From: an uncultured Microbacterium sp.
GTDB taxonomy: Bacteria > Actinomycetota > Actinomycetes > Actinomycetales > Microbacteriaceae
Direction of reading: 5' to 3'
Assembly: GCF_947489255.1 (NCBI RefSeq)
Contig: NZ_CANLCY010000002.1
Location: 620,001-684,000 of the forward strand
Length of the DNA stretch: 64,000 nt
How positions within the stretch are numbered: the stretch's first letter is position 1; each line of letters begins with the position of its first letter. Positions 60,831 to 64,000 of this stretch are shown here, in pieces. A program made the position numbers and the translations under genes. The notes below the pieces were generated by a model that was given only the letters and a program-made list of their open reading frames with translations, did not search any database and had not been told where the DNA came from.

Positions 60831-62381
60831 ATGGTCGTAGAGATCACACCGGGTCACAATCCTCTGCGCGATCCCGAGGATCGCCGACTCAATCGCATCG
60901 CGGGTCCGAGCGCGCTCGTGATCTTCGGCGTGACGGGCGACCTGTCGCGCAAGAAGCTCATGCCGGCGGTCTACGACCTCGCCAATCGCGGCCTGCTTCC
61001 CCCTGGATTCGCGCTGGTCGGCTTCGCCCGCCGCGACTGGGAGGACCAGGACTTCGCGAAGGTGGTCTACGAGTCGGTCAAGAAGTACGCGCGCACGGAA
61101 TTCCGCGAGGAGACGTGGAAGGAGCTCCTCGAGGGCATCCGCTTCGTGCAGGGCGAGTTCGACGACCCCGAGGCGTTCGCGCGCCTGCGCGACACCGTCG
61201 ACAAGCTCGACACCGAGCGCGGCACGATGGGCAACCACGCCTACTACCTGTCGATCCCGCCGAAGGCGTTCCCGCTGGTCACCACCCAGCTGAAGGCCTC
61301 GGGACTGGTCGGCGAGAAGGGCGAGGACACCACCGGGTGGCGCCGCGTCGTCATCGAGAAGCCCTTCGGGCACGACCTCGCGTCGGCCCGCGAGCTGAAC
61401 GAGGTCGTCGAGAGCGCGTTCCCGGCCGACTCGATCTTCCGCATCGACCACTACCTCGGCAAAGAGACCGTGCAGAACATCCTCGCGCTGCGCTTCGCGA
61501 ACGAGCTGTACGAGCCCATCTGGAACCGCAACTACGTCGACCACGTGCAGATCACGATGGCCGAGGACATCGGCGTGGGCGGTCGCGCGGGCTACTACGA
61601 CGGGATCGGCGCCGCGCGCGACGTCATCCAGAATCACCTCCTGCAGTTGCTCGCCCTCACGGCGATGGAGGAGCCCATCAGCTTCAACGCCGCCGACCTG
61701 CGCGCCGAGAAGGAGAAGGTGCTGGCCGCCGTCCGCCTGCCGGAGAACCTGTCCGAGGCGACCGCGCGCGGTCAGTACGCCGGGGGCTGGCAGGGCGGGG
61801 AGAAGGTGCTCGGCTTCCTCGAGGAAGACGGCATGAACCCCGAGTCGGTCACCGAGACGTACGCGGCGATCAAGCTCGAGATCAACACCCGCCGCTGGTC
61901 GGGGGTGCCGTTCTACGTGCGCAGCGGCAAGCGTCTCGGACGCCGCGTGACCGAGGTCGCCGTGGTGTTCAAGCGCGCCCCGCAGCAGCTGTTCTCGCGC
62001 AGCCAGACGCAGGAGCTCGGGCAGAACGCGCTCGTCATCCGCGTGCAGCCCGACGAGGGCGTCACCATCCGCTTCGGGTCGAAGGTTCCGGGCGACGGCA
62101 CGCAGGTGCGCGACGTCACGATGGACTTCGGGTACGGCCACGCCTTCACCGAGGCCAGCCCCGAGGCCTACGAGCGCCTGATCCTCGACGTGCTGCTGGG
62201 CGACCCGCCGCTGTTCCCGCGGCACGAAGAGGTCGAGCTCAGCTGGAAGATCCTCGACCCGATCGAGGAGTTCTGGGCCGCCGAGGGCGGTCCTCTCGAA
62301 CAGTATTCGCCCGGGTCGTGGGGACCGGCATCCGCCGATGAACTCCTCGCCCGCGACGGCCGCACCTGGAGGCGCCCGTGA
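60831..62381 (+). CDS. zwf: Glucose-6-phosphate 1-dehydrogenase
   Basis: A 516-residue enzyme: NADP motif IFGVTGDLSRKKLMPAVYDL, catalytic region RIDHYLGKETVQN (His) and VVIEKPFGHDL. Makes 6-phosphogluconolactone with NADPH. ATG 2 nt after the pgi stop, so synthesis is probably coupled. Confidence 0.97.
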   Translation: MVVEITPGHNPLRDPEDRRLNRIAGPSALVIFGVTGDLSRKKLMPAVYDLANRGLLPPGFALVGFARRDWEDQDFAKVVYESVKKYARTEFREETWKELLEGIRFVQGEFDDPEAFARLRDTVDKLDTERGTMGNHAYYLSIPPKAFPLVTTQLKASGLVGEKGEDTTGWRRVVIEKPFGHDLASARELNEVVESAFPADSIFRIDHYLGKETVQNILALRFANELYEPIWNRNYVDHVQITMAEDIGVGGRAGYYDGIGAARDVIQNHLLQLLALTAMEEPISFNAADLRAEKEKVLAAVRLPENLSEATARGQYAGGWQGGEKVLGFLEEDGMNPESVTETYAAIKLEINTRRWSGVPFYVRSGKRLGRRVTEVAVVFKRAPQQLFSRSQTQELGQNALVIRVQPDEGVTIRFGSKVPGDGTQVRDVTMDFGYGHAFTEASPEAYERLILDVLLGDPPLFPRHEEVELSWKILDPIEEFWAAEGGPLEQYSPGSWGPASADELLARDGRTWRRP

Positions 62382-63325
62382 TCATCGATCTGCCCGACAC
62401 GACCGTCAGCGCGATCTCCAAGAGCCTCGTGAGCGTGCGCGAAGAGGGCGGCGCCGTCGCCCTCGGGCGCGTGCTGACGCTCATCATCGTGACGCACCAC
62501 GGTGCCGAGGAAGAGGTCATCGAGGCCGCGAACGACGCCTCCCGGGAGCACCCGATGCGCGTCATCGCCGTGCTGCTCGGCGACGAGGACGAGGATCCGC
62601 GTCTCGACGCGCAGATCCGCGTCGGCGGCGACGCGGGAGCGAGCGAGGTCGTCGTGCTGCGCGCCCACGGGGCCGCCGCCTCCAACGCCGAGAGCCTCGT
62701 CACGGGTCTGCTCCTGCCCGACGCCCCTGTCGTGGCCTGGTGGCCCGCCGAGGCGCCCGAGAACCCGTCGCGCTCGGCCATCGGCCGCATCGCCCAGCGC
62801 CGGATCACCGATGCCTCGTCGCAGGCGGATCCCGCGGGGTGGGTCGCCCAGCTGGGCGAGCACTACTCCCCCGGCGACACCGACTTCGCGTGGACGCGGG
62901 TCACCCGGTGGCGCGAGCAGCTCGCGGCGGTGCTGGATCAGCCGCCGTTCGAGCCGGTCACCGCGATCGAGGTGCGCGGCGCCGCCGACTCCCCGTCGAC
63001 CGCCCTGCTGGCGGCCTGGCTCGGAATGAAGCTCGAAGCCCCGGTCGATTACGCCTACCTGCCGTCCGAGGAGTGGGCGAGCGGCATCAAGTCGGTGCGC
63101 CTCACGCGACCGAGCGGCGACACGCTGCTCGAGCGCCCCGAGGCGGGCATCGCCGTGCTCACCCAGCCCGGTCAGCCCACGCACGATCTCGCCTTCCCGC
63201 GCCGCACCCTCCGCGAGTGCCTGGCGGAGGAGCTGCGCCGCCTCGACCCCGACCTGCTCTACGGGCGCGTCATCACCGAGGGCCACGATCTGCTGCGGGC
63301 GGCGAGCGAACAGGACGCATCATGA
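62378..63325 (+). CDS. opcA: Glucose-6-phosphate dehydrogenase assembly protein OpcA
   Basis: A 315-residue OpcA: VLTLIIVTHHGAEEEVIEAA, APVVAWWPAEAPENPS and RPEAGIAVLTQPG regions. It allosterically activates Zwf in actinobacteria and cyanobacteria. GTG overlaps the zwf stop (GTGA). Confidence 0.95.
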   Translation: MIIDLPDTTVSAISKSLVSVREEGGAVALGRVLTLIIVTHHGAEEEVIEAANDASREHPMRVIAVLLGDEDEDPRLDAQIRVGGDAGASEVVVLRAHGAAASNAESLVTGLLLPDAPVVAWWPAEAPENPSRSAIGRIAQRRITDASSQADPAGWVAQLGEHYSPGDTDFAWTRVTRWREQLAAVLDQPPFEPVTAIEVRGAADSPSTALLAAWLGMKLEAPVDYAYLPSEEWASGIKSVRLTRPSGDTLLERPEAGIAVLTQPGQPTHDLAFPRRTLRECLAEELRRLDPDLLYGRVITEGHDLLRAASEQDAS

Positions 63326-64000
63326 CCGACGGCGGCGCGGCCAAGCGCGTCATCATCAAGCGCGATGCGCAGACTCTCGCCGAGTACGTCGCGACCCGGT
63401 TCATGAACCGCATCGTCAAGCGCGTGGCCGAGGGCAAGCGCATGCACGTCTGCCTCACCGGCGGCACGATGGGCGGAGCGGTCCTGCGCACGGCCGCCCG
63501 CGATCCGCGGGTGACCGAGGTCGATTGGTCGCTCGTGCACTTCTGGTTCGGTGACGAACGCTTCGTGCCCCGCGACTCCGACGACCGCAATGAGAAGCAG
63601 GCGCGCGAGGCGTTCCTCGACCACCTCGACATCCCCGCCGAGAACATCCACGTCGTCGCCTCCAGCGACGACGGTCTCGACCTGGATGCCGCGGCCATCG
63701 CCTACGCCGATGAGCTGGCGCAGTTCGCCCCGTCCGATCGCAGCGAGACCGGGCCGTGGCCGTCGTTCGACATCTGCTTCCTCGGCGTCGGCCCCGACGC
63801 GCACATCGCCTCGCTGTTCCCCGACCGGCCCGAGATCTCGGTCACCGACCGGGCCACCGTGCCGGTGCGCGACTCTCCGAAGCCGCCCAGCGACCGCGTC
63901 TCGCTGACGCGGCCGGTGATCAATTCCTCGAAGCGCGTGTGGATGGTCATCGCGGGCGCCGACAAAGCCGCCGCCCTCGGCCTGGCCCTGGCCGGGGCGA
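63322..64000 (+). CDS. pgl: 6-Phosphogluconolactonase, cut by window edge
   Basis: 226 residues visible of a protein of about 250-260: HVCLTGGTMGGAVLR, VHFWFGDERFVPRDSDDRN and LGVGPDAHIASLFPD with the catalytic His. It hydrolyses the Zwf product. ATG overlaps the opcA stop (ATGA). The 3' end lies beyond the window. Confidence 0.95.
   Translation, partial: MTDGGAAKRVIIKRDAQTLAEYVATRFMNRIVKRVAEGKRMHVCLTGGTMGGAVLRTAARDPRVTEVDWSLVHFWFGDERFVPRDSDDRNEKQAREAFLDHLDIPAENIHVVASSDDGLDLDAAAIAYADELAQFAPSDRSETGPWPSFDICFLGVGPDAHIASLFPDRPEISVTDRATVPVRDSPKPPSDRVSLTRPVINSSKRVWMVIAGADKAAALGLALAGA

Noticed and set aside
1..64000. Prophage, insertion sequence, conjugative element or biosynthetic gene cluster
   Set aside because: No transposase, integrase, phage structural, relaxase, or assembly-line enzyme sequence was seen.

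Overview
The window is very GC-rich, densely packed actinobacterial chromosome. Gene content and style (branched-chain amino-acid degradation block next to an Lrp regulator, tkt-tal-pgi-zwf-opcA-pgl operon, DUF222/HNH protein, actinobacterial TAnnnT -10 boxes, many leaderless starts, and the palindromic interspersed repeat containing CTGAGC..GTCGAAG) point to the family Microbacteriaceae, most likely Microbacterium or a close relative. That assignment is inference from the sequence alone. I see no insertion sequence, prophage, CRISPR array or replication origin.

Layout. 1-9.9 kb: end of an M20 peptidase, tRNA-Leu(GAG), a 2-oxoglutarate/Fe(II) oxygenase, a ferritin-like/VIT1 metal transporter, a large SF2 helicase with a minisatellite linker and reiterated 3' end, then GDSL hydrolase, SpoU methyltransferase, sirtuin and histidine phosphatase genes. 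10-20.8 kb: a leftward gene series bkdA-bkdB-bkdC-accD1-accA1-acyl-CoA dehydrogenase-maoC-citE, a complete-looking leucine/branched-chain keto-acid degradation route, with a divergent Lrp/AsnC regulator whose promoter overlaps a dyad. The accA1 gene carries an in-frame, tandemly repeated copy of the genome's interspersed repeat. 21-28.3 kb: DMT exporter, CGNR regulator, then alpha/beta hydrolase, DEDDh exonuclease and DUF222/HNH protein, each with the same leaderless promoter that matches the mycobacterial PafBC (RecA-NDp) DNA-damage promoter; then a GNAT gene and a frameshifted nitrilase. 28.4-35.4 kb: rpmE2 (L31B), an ABC ATPase, divergent glgA/glgC, luxS, serB, another alpha/beta hydrolase with the damage-type promoter, and fabG. 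35.6-40 kb: small membrane or zinc-binding proteins of unknown function, SURF1, and an ABC-F ATPase. 40.3-45.4 kb: an iron-siderophore uptake locus (binding lipoprotein, two permeases, ATPase, and a convergent siderophore-interacting reductase), with DtxR/IdeR-like boxes in front of both transcription units. 45.5-53.8 kb: MalY/PatB-type C-S lyase, beta-lactamase-fold lipoprotein, the sufB-sufD-Rieske-sufC-sufT Fe-S assembly operon, and heme A synthase ctaA. 54-64 kb: small membrane protein, ctaB, and the pentose-phosphate operon running off the right edge inside pgl.

The most notable signals are: (1) four genes sharing an identical CGATGTCGGA-like box / 8 nt / TAnnnT / 6 nt / ATG layout, plus a fifth leadered version, suggesting a PafBC-type DNA-damage regulon that includes unexpected hydrolases; (2) the interspersed palindrome translated as a 28-residue tandem repeat at the C-terminus of accA1; (3) reiteration of the helicase 3' end; (4) a poly-G frameshift in an otherwise intact nitrilase; and (5) a large 65-bp dyad between the helicase and GDSL genes.
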